This document shows positions 1 to 8,027 of a DNA stretch of 64,000 nt, in pieces. Within the stretch, counting starts at the first letter, position 1, and each line of letters begins with the position of its first letter. The notes under the pieces were generated by a model. That model saw nothing but the letters and a program-made list of their open reading frames with translations. It was not told the origin of the DNA and did no database searches. Source of the DNA: Planctomycetota bacterium. Lineage in GTDB: Bacteria; Planctomycetota; Planctomycetia; Planctomycetales; Planctomycetaceae. Position numbers and translations under genes: made by a program. The DNA lies in assembly GCA_003388505.1 (NCBI GenBank), contig QQVO01000065.1, forward strand, positions 17,557 through 81,556. Direction: 5' to 3'.

Positions 1-1
1 G

Positions 2-544
2 ACATGGTTCATCTACGATCCCGTTTCGTTCGCGATCGGAGACGGCGCATTCGCCGTCAATTCGTCGTTCGACACGGCCGATTTCGTTGACGGGATGAGC
101 AATACGCTCGGAGCCGCGGAGAACAAGGCGTATCAGCCGAATCTCTGGGACACCAGCACTCCCAGTACGCTGGGAGTCGCACCCCCGAATACGCCGGGTG
201 AGCTGGCGGCGTACTTCGGGGGGACGTTCGATTTGAACGGCCACACGGAGTGGGTTGAGGGGGACGTGCACGAGTGCGGCTTTACCACCACGTTTACTCC
301 GAACATGGTCGTGCCGTACACGACCGGTGGACAGACGTATGACATCGACGTGACGTCGATGCGCGACGGGGAGTCGATCACCTTGCCGACGTATGCCGCC
401 GTCACCGCGCGCAGTTATCACGTCGGCACCGTCAACGTGTTGCTCATGGACGGTTCCGTTCGCGGCGTCGGAAACAGCATCGATTTGAACGTGTGGCGCG
501 CTTTGGGCACGCGCGCCGGCCGGGAGGTGGTCGGTGAGTTTTAA
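2..544 (+). CDS. DUF1559 domain protein, C-terminal part (5' end outside window)
   Basis: The frame is open from the left edge to TAA at 542-544, so only about 180 C-terminal residues are present. The stretch DGMSNTLGAAEN near the edge is the DG-x-SNT block usual in planctomycete DUF1559 proteins, and HVGTVNVLLMDG close to the end fits the H-X9-DG signature of their C terminus. The family is pseudopilin-like: a prepilin-type N-terminal helix (not in the window) followed by a secreted domain, normally present in many paralogues per planctomycete genome; its role is unknown. The internal ATG at 95 is not the start because family-like sequence precedes it. It is not obviously co-transcribed with the Tad genes downstream, which lie on the other strand. 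Confidence 0.85.
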   Translation, partial: TWFIYDPVSFAIGDGAFAVNSSFDTADFVDGMSNTLGAAENKAYQPNLWDTSTPSTLGVAPPNTPGELAAYFGGTFDLNGHTEWVEGDVHECGFTTTFTPNMVVPYTTGGQTYDIDVTSMRDGESITLPTYAAVTARSYHVGTVNVLLMDGSVRGVGNSIDLNVWRALGTRAGREVVGEF

Positions 545-693
545 CGCCGACAACGACCGCGAAGGAGGGCTTGGTAGCTTGCCGATATCGCGGCTCTGCG
601 CGGCCGGTCCGTCCCGGCGGCGTCGTTTGGCGTTTTCGCCGATGTTCCTGGGATCCTTTCGCCGTCGGAACTGCTGCAGCCGAATGAATTCGC

Positions 694-806
694 TCTAACG
701 AGGCAGGGTCTCGCACCATCCGAACTGCCAATCGAAAGCGGGAACCGGCTTTCATGGGGCGCTGGAACTTGACTCACCTGCAACAACTTCCAGAAAAAAG
801 GTAACC
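694..806 (+). repeat. dispersed repeat family F, copy 1
   Basis: Non-coding stretch that begins CTAACGAGGCAGGG and ends CAACAACTTCCAGAA plus a short A-rich tail. The same beginning and end, with similar spacing, occur at 27341-27450 and, inverted, at 21986-22107. The middle is poorly conserved. It lies between the DUF1559 gene and the next small gene. Confidence 0.6.
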
Positions 807-827
807 TGATCGACGGGAGGCAATTCC

Positions 828-1256
828 GTGCGGCACAGTCGAAATGGTCGTGCAATCCTGATTGCGATTTGCGGCGTGGCGTTATTGGGCGTCGTAGTCG
901 CGTGTGTTGTGTATCTCGGCGGTCAATCCGCGCCGGAAGATAATGAGGGACGAGCGATCGCCGAAAAGTTCTTGATGCAAGTGCGCACGGGCGAAGTCGA
1001 CGCGGCATGGGAATCGACGACGGCGGATTTCAAATCGGACGAAGGCCGCGAGTCATTCCGCGCGTTCGTCGCCGCTCGGCCGGTGTTGAGCGAGAAGGCG
1101 GAATTCGTCGCCAGTGAAGAGACGATCGTCCACGGACTGACCCGGTGGAAATATACCTACCGACTGGGGAGCCAGGGTTCCTCAGCAGAGGAGATCTACG
1201 TCCTGCTCACGAACGAGCGGGGCGAATGGAAGGTGGATCGTTTCGCGGCGGAGTGA
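828..1256 (+). CDS. membrane-anchored small protein, NTF2-like fold suspected
   Basis: A 142-residue protein with one N-terminal membrane helix (about residues 9-31, rich in Ile, Val, Leu and Ala) followed by a soluble extracytoplasmic domain. The pattern in that domain (AEKFLMQVRTGEVDAAWEST, later a basic and aromatic strand and a final EWKVDRFA strand) resembles the cone fold of NTF2-like/DUF4864-type proteins, but this is a shape impression, not a match to a named family. The GTG start at 828 is supported by GGGAGG seven bases upstream. It stands alone between a repeat and convergent Tad-type genes. Function unknown. Confidence 0.65.
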   Translation: MRHSRNGRAILIAICGVALLGVVVACVVYLGGQSAPEDNEGRAIAEKFLMQVRTGEVDAAWESTTADFKSDEGRESFRAFVAARPVLSEKAEFVASEETIVHGLTRWKYTYRLGSQGSSAEEIYVLLTNERGEWKVDRFAAE

Positions 1257-1308
1257 AGTACGTCGGCTTTGACCAGACCGTCGTTCTCGCCGGCGCGAAG
1301 CAGTCCTG

Positions 1309-2124
1309 TCACTCCTGCGCCCAGTCGAATTCGCCGCCGGTGAGTTGCACACGGCCGGGTTCCGCGGCGACGTCCGCGGGCTCGGTAGCGGCGGCGGATT
1401 GGACGTTCGACTCGGCGGCCGGCTGCCGGGCTGCGATGGCGGCCTGTTCCCGTTCGAACTCCTGCTTCATCTGGTGAAGTTGCGTCAGGCCGACGGCGGC
1501 GGGGCGGAGGTCGGGATCGTAGTCGAGGGCGCGGCTGTAGTGCTCCATGGCCAGGCTGCCGTTGCCGCGCTGCGAACAGATATACGCCAGGTTGGCGTGG
1601 GCTTCCGCCTCGCTGACGACCTGCTTGAAGAGTGAGAGGCACTCCTTATCGCGGCCGGCGTACCCGGCGACGAGAGCGAGGTTGGCAACGGTTCGCTCGT
1701 TTTCGGGCTGCAGGCCGTACGCTCTCTGGATGAGTTTCTCGGCGGTTTCGAGATCGCCGGCGAGGATATACGCGTAACCGAGATCGTTGAGGATCTCAGG
1801 GTCCTCCGGGGCAAGCAGATGGGCCTCTTCGAGCAGGAACAAGCCTTCCTCCTCGCTGCCCAACTGTGTCATGGCGACGCCGAGGCGATGCGTCGCCAGC
1901 ACGTCGTCTTCATACGATTCGTAGAGGTCGCGATAGAGTTCGACCGCCTCTCGGAGTTTGCCCTCTTTTTCGTAGACCTGGGCGAGCGTGGACTTGGTGT
2001 CGTACGCGCGTTGCCGATCGGGATTGAGTCGACCGGCGACCCGCTGCGTCGCTGCACAGCCGGAGCCGGCTGTGCAGAGAGCGAGCATGAGAACGGACAG
2101 CTTCCATCCTGGAAACCGCTTCAT
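1309..2124 (-). CDS. TadD-like TPR lipoprotein of a Tad/Flp pilus locus
   Basis: About 271 residues. The N terminus MKRFPGWKLSVLMLALCTAG is a lipoprotein signal with a lipobox ending at the Cys of GSGC, and most of the rest is TPR helices (for example LAQVYEKEGKLREAVELYRD, then NDLGYAYILAGDLETAEKLI). TadD in Tad systems is an outer-membrane-associated TPR lipoprotein that acts with the secretin; position next to a CpaD-like lipoprotein and a secretin fits this. The frame extends upstream to 2289, but that extension overlaps the glycine-rich end of the neighbour; the ATG at 2124 is chosen because it gives a signal peptide and has AAAGGA seven bases upstream. The C terminus is low-complexity and rich in Ala and Glu. 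Confidence 0.75.
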   Translation of the reverse strand: MKRFPGWKLSVLMLALCTAGSGCAATQRVAGRLNPDRQRAYDTKSTLAQVYEKEGKLREAVELYRDLYESYEDDVLATHRLGVAMTQLGSEEEGLFLLEEAHLLAPEDPEILNDLGYAYILAGDLETAEKLIQRAYGLQPENERTVANLALVAGYAGRDKECLSLFKQVVSEAEAHANLAYICSQRGNGSLAMEHYSRALDYDPDLRPAAVGLTQLHQMKQEFEREQAAIAARQPAAESNVQSAAATEPADVAAEPGRVQLTGGEFDWAQE

Positions 2125-2200
2125 GGAGAAATCCTTTTTCCAGTGCGCGGCTACGAAACGGGCAGTGGGCTGCGTCGGGCGGAACCGGCATCGGTTCGGA

Positions 2201-2797
2201 TTAGAAGAAGCCTCCGCCTCCGAAACCGCCGCCAAATCCGCCGCCGAATCCACCGCCGAATCCGCCGCCTCCGAAGCGGCTGAATCCAACGCCGTAAGCC
2301 CGCTCGCCCTCGAACGACTCGAATCCGGGCGTCAACGCCGGCGAGACGACGACTCGCTGCTCGGCATTCTCGACGCCCATCTCGTTGAGGGCCTGAACGA
2401 TCAGTTGCCGGCGCTGCATATCAAGTTCTTCGTTGTTGTGGACCGGGAAGCCGTATTCGGTGTCAGCCCGGGCCGTCATGCTGCTCTGCTCGACGAGGAC
2501 GGGAAACGGCACCATGTTGACGCGGGCCGCGATCTGTTTGACGTGATCCATTCCGGCATGATTGAGGTCGACGGTGTTGCCGTTCCACTCGTGTTCGTAG
2601 ATCACGAAGTCGGAGGCTTCCGCGTTCGCTTCCTGTTGCTGCCAGACCCGATCGCTGATCGTCCCCAGCGGGGCCGGGTCGTAGGCCCCGGGGTTGTTCT
2701 CGACATTGCATTGTGTCTGCCTGCAGTGGCTGCAGCCCGCAGTCGCTGCTGCCAGGGCCGCGACTGAGATGATCGACTTGAGCTTCAGATTGGCCAT
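2201..2797 (-). CDS. CpaD-like lipoprotein with glycine-rich tail
   Basis: A 198-residue protein starting MANLKLKSIISVAALAAATA with lipobox Cys at about residue 22. The central part (strand, VDLNHAGMDHVKQIAAR, then LDMQRRQLIVQALNEMGVE followed by RVVVSPAL) has the helix-strand layout of OmpA/CpaD-type domains, in which a QRR motif precedes a helix and a conserved strand. The last 25 residues are Gly-Gly-Phe-Gly repeats, encoded by 12-base tandem repeats at about 2205-2280. The neighbours are a secretin upstream and a TadD-like lipoprotein downstream, so a pilus-outer-membrane accessory role is inferred. CpaD assignment is tentative. Confidence 0.55.
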   Translation of the reverse strand: MANLKLKSIISVAALAAATAGCSHCRQTQCNVENNPGAYDPAPLGTISDRVWQQQEANAEASDFVIYEHEWNGNTVDLNHAGMDHVKQIAARVNMVPFPVLVEQSSMTARADTEYGFPVHNNEELDMQRRQLIVQALNEMGVENAEQRVVVSPALTPGFESFEGERAYGVGFSRFGGGGFGGGFGGGFGGGFGGGGFF

Positions 2798-2901
2798 CGA
2801 TTTTCCCCCCGACGGAAATCGCTCTCACGCAGAGAGCGGAGTTTGGTGATCGGCCGCCTGCACCGATTCGCTGATTGAACCGGGTGGGTTGACGGGTTGA
2901 A

Positions 2902-4482
2902 TCAGTTGCTGAATCCGTGCGTTCCCTGGATGTAATACTGCTGCGAGGAGTACCCGCCTCTGCCGCCGAACGGGACGCCGCCCCGCATCATCTTCTTGCG
3001 ATAGGTCGGCCAGACGGTGCTGCGGTGGTACACACCGGGATCGCCTTCGATTTCGCCGTTCCAGTAGAACTGGTGGTCGTGTGGTTCGGTGACTTCCATG
3101 CCGGGCAGGATCATCGGAGCTTCCTCGGGCTCGAGCGGATGCACGAGTTCGGGGGAGACGAGGATCAACAGTTCCGTCTCGTCGCGAGTAATCGACCGGT
3201 CGGCGAGGAGCACGTTCAGGCCCGGGATATCGCCCAGGTAAGGCACCTGAGCACTGTCGCCCCGCTGCTGTTCCTGCAGCAACCCGGCGATCGCCAGCAC
3301 CTGGCCTTCACGCAAATCCACCGTGGTCGTGACCGTTCGCGTGTCGAGTCCGAAAATTCCATTGACGGCGGCGTCGGCGTTCAGCGTGCTGAACGTCGGC
3401 GCGACATGCAGCCGGATGCGGTCTTTGTCCAGGACGGTCGGCGTAAAAGCCACTTGCGTGCCGAAGCCTTTGAAGAAGGTCGTTGCCGCTTCAGCGCCGC
3501 CGACCCCCACGACTGTGGGGACGGGGAATTCCCCGCCCGCGAGGAACGTGGCGGGATGACCGCTGAGGACGACGAGGTTGGGCTCGGCGAGGATCTTGGC
3601 GTTCCCGTTGGTCATGAGGAAATTGAGCACGAGTTCGAAGGCGCCGTCGGCGAAGGTGCCGGTCGCCATCAGGTTGCCGCCGCCGGCCAGCACCGAATCG
3701 AACATGAACTCCTTGATGTCGAAGTTGAAATCGGCGCCGAGTTCACGCACGGCCGACCGCTTGAGTTCGGCGATGCGGACTTTGAGCATCACCTGCTTTT
3801 CGCCGGGAATTTCCAGCATGTTGATCACGGTCGCTTCCGGAAGAAGCGAGGCGTCGGGAAACGGTTCGGAGGCGGGGCCCTGCGCGGCCAGGTTGACCGG
3901 TCCGCCGACCCCGAAGTCGACGCTGCCGCCGTTCTGACGGAGAACGGACATGATGTGCAGAGCCTCTTCTTCGTCGCGGGCCTGGCCGCGAACGATGAGC
4001 TTGTCGGCGATGGGAATCAACTGGATGCGGCTGTCGGGAAACATCTCATTGATCATCGCTTCCAGTTCGCCGTACTCCAGACGGCGCTGACTATCGATGG
4101 CGTCGTCCTTGGTCACGGTCACCAGCAGGCTCAACAGACGGGCGTTCTGCTCTTCGCCCAGCCAGAGCGTGACGGTGGTGCTTCCGGTCTGCTTGCCGAT
4201 GAGTTCGATCTCGCGTGAGCCGAACGCGACAAAATCGACGACGGCCGGATCGGCGACCGCCGCCCGAAAAATGTCGTCCTTCATGCGGAGGATTTTCGAG
4301 CGGCGCAGCGTGACGTCGACTTCGACCTCCGCCGCGACGACCTCCTCCACGAGGTCATTCACTTTTTCGCCGACCGTCTGGCGTCCGGGTTGTGCGAACG
4401 CTGGAGCACAAACGGCCAGCACGCCTACTCCCAACAGCCAGATTGTCGCGCGCCTTCTCGGTGACATCCTGTTCCGAACCAT
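2902..4482 (-). CDS. secretin of the Tad/Flp pilus (RcpA/CpaC type)
   Basis: A 526-residue outer-membrane channel protein. Residues 1-30 form a signal peptide ending APAFAQ; about 45-120 match the pilus-type N-terminal domain of RcpA/CpaC (strands around VDVTLRRSKILRM and IELIGKQTGSTTVTLWL); about 130-190 look like a BON-type domain; about 235-450 are the secretin core with the typical LVVLSGHPATFLAGGEFPVP and LLILVSPELVHPL blocks. The tail after 455 (LPGMEV, then an HDHQFYWNGEIE stretch) is an extension often seen in planctomycete versions. The ATG at 4482 has GGAAGGTGA just upstream; an in-frame ATG at 4467 is possible. It heads the cluster with the two lipoproteins. Confidence 0.85.
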   Translation of the reverse strand: MVRNRMSPRRRATIWLLGVGVLAVCAPAFAQPGRQTVGEKVNDLVEEVVAAEVEVDVTLRRSKILRMKDDIFRAAVADPAVVDFVAFGSREIELIGKQTGSTTVTLWLGEEQNARLLSLLVTVTKDDAIDSQRRLEYGELEAMINEMFPDSRIQLIPIADKLIVRGQARDEEEALHIMSVLRQNGGSVDFGVGGPVNLAAQGPASEPFPDASLLPEATVINMLEIPGEKQVMLKVRIAELKRSAVRELGADFNFDIKEFMFDSVLAGGGNLMATGTFADGAFELVLNFLMTNGNAKILAEPNLVVLSGHPATFLAGGEFPVPTVVGVGGAEAATTFFKGFGTQVAFTPTVLDKDRIRLHVAPTFSTLNADAAVNGIFGLDTRTVTTTVDLREGQVLAIAGLLQEQQRGDSAQVPYLGDIPGLNVLLADRSITRDETELLILVSPELVHPLEPEEAPMILPGMEVTEPHDHQFYWNGEIEGDPGVYHRSTVWPTYRKKMMRGGVPFGGRGGYSSQQYYIQGTHGFSN

Positions 4483-4932
4483 CGTTCACCTTCCCTGGTG
4501 CCATGGTGCGACTTCACGCGGGCGCCCGCCCGATGTGAAATTGTTCTCCCCCCGGTCGCCTGCGGCGAAGGGCACTCTATCAGTTGCATCGTCAATCGCG
4601 GGGTCACGTGTTGAGCCGGAGTGACCGTATTTATCGGGTTCGTCGGAACGACAATGAGAATCGCGGCATCTTGTGCTCCTTGCGCAACCGTCAACTGCTG
4701 AAGGCGGCTCTCACCGACGTCCGCACCGCCAAGCGGAGCCTTAACGCGGCTCAAGCAACGGTGAATTCAAGACTTGCGTCGGATCACAGCGGAATCGGCC
4801 CACCGTCGCGCGGATTATTCGTAGCGCACATTGCCAGCATGCGTACTCCGGCTTTGCCATCAGCGGGACGCACGCAAGGCTGCGTGTGCTACTCCGTGGT
4901 GAATCATCCGCCCTCGCGGGTTCCGAGAAGGA
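4483..4932. other. intergenic gap upstream of the secretin gene
   Basis: 450 bases with no convincing gene. It should hold the promoter of the secretin gene and contains a small element with imperfect terminal inverted repeats (4810-4911, listed separately). Short open frames here have no recognisable protein features. Confidence 0.6.
4810..4911 (+). repeat. MITE-like palindromic element family C, copy 1
   Basis: About 102 bases bounded by GCGGATTATTC and GAATCATCCGC, an inverted pair matching at 10 of 11 positions. Inside the left end is GTAGCGCACATTGCCAGCAT, nearly identical to the internal sequence of the copy at 51989-52148. No coding capacity. Confidence 0.55.
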
Positions 4933-5439
4933 CTATTGGCCCGCTGTCAGAGGTGAATTTTCGGCGTCCGTCGACTTCTTCAAGACGACGACGCGGCGCA
5001 GCCCGTCGGAGGGGCGTCCCTGCGAGGTAGTGAGGACCGGGGTCAATCGCAGTCGCTCCTTGCCCAACAGTTGAATTTCGAACTCGCGTCTGACGACGGA
5101 GTCGTTGTCGACGAGATCGAGAGTCAGATTGGCGATCGGTTCGGCGCCGGCGACAGGCCGCACTTCGCCGTCGAAGAAGTAGCGACCCACTTGAAGCCCA
5201 GTCGATCTGGAGTTGAAGATCACGGTCCCGTCGACTCGAAAGCGGATCGACATTGCCTCGTTGTACCAGCGACCGTGCAGCGATTCCTGAGGCGTGACGC
5301 TGCAGGAGGCCAATGCGGAAAGCGCCGCGACATTGAATGCCAGTCGCGCCAGACGTTGAGACCGGCCGGGGACTACGCAGCGGGGGCCTCGGGCGGCGCT
5401 CCGTGAGCGGGGCGTGTCGGGGATTCGAGATTCGGTCAC
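4933..5439 (-). CDS. putative lipoprotein of unknown function
   Basis: A 168-residue protein whose N terminus contains a basic stretch, a hydrophobic segment and a lipobox (LASCS, Cys about residue 47). The long region before the hydrophobic stretch suggests the true start may be downstream of the GTG at 5439. The mature part (LHGRWYNEAMSIRFRVDGTV and following alternating strands) reads as a small beta-barrel or lipocalin-like lipoprotein. It ends with strongly charged residues. It lies 39 bases downstream of the TadG-like gene in the same direction, so it may belong to that transcription unit. No specific function can be assigned. Confidence 0.6.
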   Translation of the reverse strand: MTESRIPDTPRSRSAARGPRCVVPGRSQRLARLAFNVAALSALASCSVTPQESLHGRWYNEAMSIRFRVDGTVIFNSRSTGLQVGRYFFDGEVRPVAGAEPIANLTLDLVDNDSVVRREFEIQLLGKERLRLTPVLTTSQGRPSDGLRRVVVLKKSTDAENSPLTAGQ

Positions 5440-5478
5440 GATTGACTTTCGATATCTGTCAGGACGACGCGGCCGCTG

Positions 5479-6720
5479 TCACGGGCTGCAGACGAATTCG
5501 GTGGCACGGATCAATTCGGGTTCACGAGGGAGGGGGTTGTCGCATCGATACCAGGCCGTCGCCTTCGCCGAGACGTCGTAAGGCCCCAGGCCGATGCCCA
5601 GGTATTGGGAGCAGATGCTCGGCACTTCAATGCAGGCGCGAACCTGGGCGGCGCATTCGAGCGTCCCGAACCGCTGCTGAAAGCGGGCGATGTCTCCAAA
5701 CGTTCCACTGCCGTTGGGGACGGGCGGGCCGCCGCCGTCGATGAAGTCGAACGTCCCGGTCAACATGGTTCCGTCGGAGAGGGTCACTGTGACATCGACG
5801 GCCTGATCGAACTCGATGGCGTCGTCCAGTCCGGTGCCGGCCGGGCCGATGAGGTCGGGGTCGAGTCCAAAGATCGAGGAGGTTCCGGGGGGCAGTCCCG
5901 CGCCGGCATAGTCGATAGTGACCGTGCGGAAGGTGATGCCTGAGGGGGTCGGCGGGAAAAACGTGAGCACTCCCGCGCCGGGACTCGGGCCGGCCGGATC
6001 GGAGGCGGTGAACGTGGCGGGGGGGCCGGAAGAAATAAAGGGTCCGAATCCCGATCCCGCCCGCGTGTCCCAATAGCCCTGTGCGCCGGGGTCGCTGGAG
6101 GGGATGGACAGGGTGACCGTGTCGATGGTCAGCACCGTCGCGCCGATCAGCTCGACGAGATATTTCGTCCGCGAGCAGTCGGGATTCACACAATCGGTGT
6201 TATTGCGGACGTCGATCCGCACCACGAGCTTGTCGGGCGCGAGGTTGCCGTTGAACGTGAAGGGGGGAGGATCGTCGGAGGTGTAGTCGCCTTCGACGTT
6301 ACGGATCGACCCGAGCAGGACGACGCCGTCGGGACAATCGTGTGTGCAGCGGATGTTGCCCGGATTTCCGCCGCTTCCGTTTTCGAAGGGGGCGTTGGGA
6401 AAATCGAGCGGAACGCCGAGCACGGTGTTGGCCTCGAACGCCTGCCTGGCGTCTTCCCGCGCGGCGGTTCTTCGAACAGACGTGTTGCTCCCCTCGCACC
6501 AGGTCTCAACGGCGGAGAGCGCCGCTGCGTCGAGTGCGTTCTGAAGTTCGATCCTCGCCAGCCAGAGCGTGGCGTAATCGGTGACGACCACGACGACCAG
6601 GCCGAGGACCGGCACGAGGACGATCAGGTAGAGCGTTGAGAAACCGGCGCGGACGTCCCGCGTTCCGCGCGATTGGCGGCGTCGGATCGGCCTGCTCATG
6701 GTGTTTTCGTCCAAACTCAT
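5479..6720 (-). CDS. TadG-like pilus-associated membrane protein
   Basis: About 413 residues. After a basic N terminus there is a single hydrophobic helix (FSTLYLIVLVPVLGLVVVVV) followed by TDYATLWLARIELQNALDAA, the signature block of TadG/TadE-like N-terminal domains. The remainder is a secreted Gly/Pro/Thr-rich domain. Unlike the two TadE-like proteins here it lacks Glu at +5 after the Gly, as expected for TadG. The start is uncertain: the frame opens at a GTG (6765) overlapping the upstream gene, while ATG codons at 6720 and 6699 leave the hydrophobic helix intact; 6720 is chosen. Next to the TadE-like gene upstream, it probably acts in surface assembly of the Flp pilus. Confidence 0.7.
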   Translation of the reverse strand: MSLDENTMSRPIRRRQSRGTRDVRAGFSTLYLIVLVPVLGLVVVVVTDYATLWLARIELQNALDAAALSAVETWCEGSNTSVRRTAAREDARQAFEANTVLGVPLDFPNAPFENGSGGNPGNIRCTHDCPDGVVLLGSIRNVEGDYTSDDPPPFTFNGNLAPDKLVVRIDVRNNTDCVNPDCSRTKYLVELIGATVLTIDTVTLSIPSSDPGAQGYWDTRAGSGFGPFISSGPPATFTASDPAGPSPGAGVLTFFPPTPSGITFRTVTIDYAGAGLPPGTSSIFGLDPDLIGPAGTGLDDAIEFDQAVDVTVTLSDGTMLTGTFDFIDGGGPPVPNGSGTFGDIARFQQRFGTLECAAQVRACIEVPSICSQYLGIGLGPYDVSAKATAWYRCDNPLPREPELIRATEFVCSP

Positions 6721-6754
6721 GTCCTGGATTCTCACCGACCGCCTTGAAAGACCA

Positions 6755-7783
6755 CTACGGATCACTGTCTGCGGTGCGGATCTCGAACGGCAAGGTGCAA
6801 CTTCTTGTCACGTCGCAGCCGTCGGTGACGCTCAACGTCACGGTGTAATTCCGCACGTTGTCGGGTTGGGTGGTCATCGGGTTGTTGTCGGGGTCGGGCG
6901 GAATCGTGAAGGTCCCGGTGAACGTCGTGCCGCTGCCGCCGGAAGGAACGACGCCGCCGGTCGTCGACCAGGCGAACGTCAGTTGGGAATTCGGATCCTC
7001 CAGGTCGAATGTTTCGAACCCGGCGGCCTCGGCATCGAAGTTGACCGTGATTCCGCCGCCGGCGGGGCTTGTCCCGCGAATGACGACCGCCGGGACTTCC
7101 GGTGGACAATCGGTGGGAAGCGTCCTTCCCGTAAAGGCGAAATCTCCCGGCAGCGTTCCACCGGCGAGAGTGGCTCGGAAGCGGGGCACTGGAGCGGAGT
7201 TTTCCGTTTCGATCCGGAAGACGGTCGAATGCTCGAACGTGCAGCCTGTCACGTCAAAGCCGAACGTGGAGAGACAGTTCGGAACGTTGCCGGTCAACGG
7301 CACGCAGACCGTCACCTTGACCCACGCCTGGTCCAGAGTCGTGTTCGGCGCGGCGGGTGGTTCCCCCGGAGGGAGCGGCGTGCCGGACGCCCCACAGTTG
7401 CAGGGCGCGTCGGTGTCGACCTGGAGCGGGTTGCGAACACAGGCGTTGTGCTCCAGACGGACTTCACACGATTCGGTGAGGCCAGCCGTCTCGAGGTAGT
7501 CGTCAATGCGGTCTTTAAGATTGTCAGGAGTCGTCGAAAGGTTGATGTTCCCCAGATTTCGCGTCGCGAAGCGGCTGCGCGTGATCTCGGACGCGAGTTT
7601 GGCCCCGAACCGGCTGGAATAGGCGACCTGCTTGTCGACCTGGTAGATGATCGCGAATTCCACGACGGCGAGCACGAAAATGACCAGAAACGGGACAGCG
7701 AACATCATCTCCAGCGTCACCACACCGCGACGACGAGAGTTCGAGCCCGGCTGAGCGGTGGAAGTCTGGAGTTGTACCGGCAT
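6755..7783 (-). CDS. TadE-like pseudopilin, large form
   Basis: About 342 residues. SRRRGVVTLEMMFAVPFLVI is a class III-type prepilin signal: cleavage after Gly puts Glu at +5, as in TadE. The secreted part is unusually long for TadE (families are commonly 150-200 residues) and contains a Pro/Gly-rich region and a predicted PKD- or Ig-like segment ending in TVTLSVTDGCDVT. The frame extends to a TTG at 7849, but ATG 7783 leaves about 20 residues before the signal, the same as in the paralogue at 10210. The downstream TadG-like gene follows with little or no gap, suggesting one operon. Confidence 0.7.
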   Translation of the reverse strand: MPVQLQTSTAQPGSNSRRRGVVTLEMMFAVPFLVIFVLAVVEFAIIYQVDKQVAYSSRFGAKLASEITRSRFATRNLGNINLSTTPDNLKDRIDDYLETAGLTESCEVRLEHNACVRNPLQVDTDAPCNCGASGTPLPPGEPPAAPNTTLDQAWVKVTVCVPLTGNVPNCLSTFGFDVTGCTFEHSTVFRIETENSAPVPRFRATLAGGTLPGDFAFTGRTLPTDCPPEVPAVVIRGTSPAGGGITVNFDAEAAGFETFDLEDPNSQLTFAWSTTGGVVPSGGSGTTFTGTFTIPPDPDNNPMTTQPDNVRNYTVTLSVTDGCDVTRSCTLPFEIRTADSDP

Positions 7784-8027
7784 GGAGAATTCGTTGGCGG
7801 TCGGGACTGGTCTGTTGCTCTGTTGCCCGGTCGAGCGCTCGGCAGACAATTTGCTGTGCGTGGGTCAGCAGCAACTGTGCCGAATGCCGTCAAACCCGTA
7901 AGAGGCGAAACCTGTTGCATCTTACGGGCAAGCGGGGCGTCGATCGCGGACGCTGTCGACGCCGGCTCCTGCACGTTTCTGAACGCAGCGCTAACCGAAG
8001 ATAGCGCACGGCAGCGCTTGTTTACAG

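Noticed and set aside
4584..5030. 148-codon plus-strand frame upstream of the secretin gene
   Set aside because: It spans the MITE-like element and overlaps the lipoprotein gene on the other strand; composition is not protein-like.
6720..6765. GTG start for the TadG-like protein
   Set aside because: It overlaps the upstream stop and adds a non-conserved Ser/Arg-rich stretch; ATG 6720 or 6699 is more plausible.
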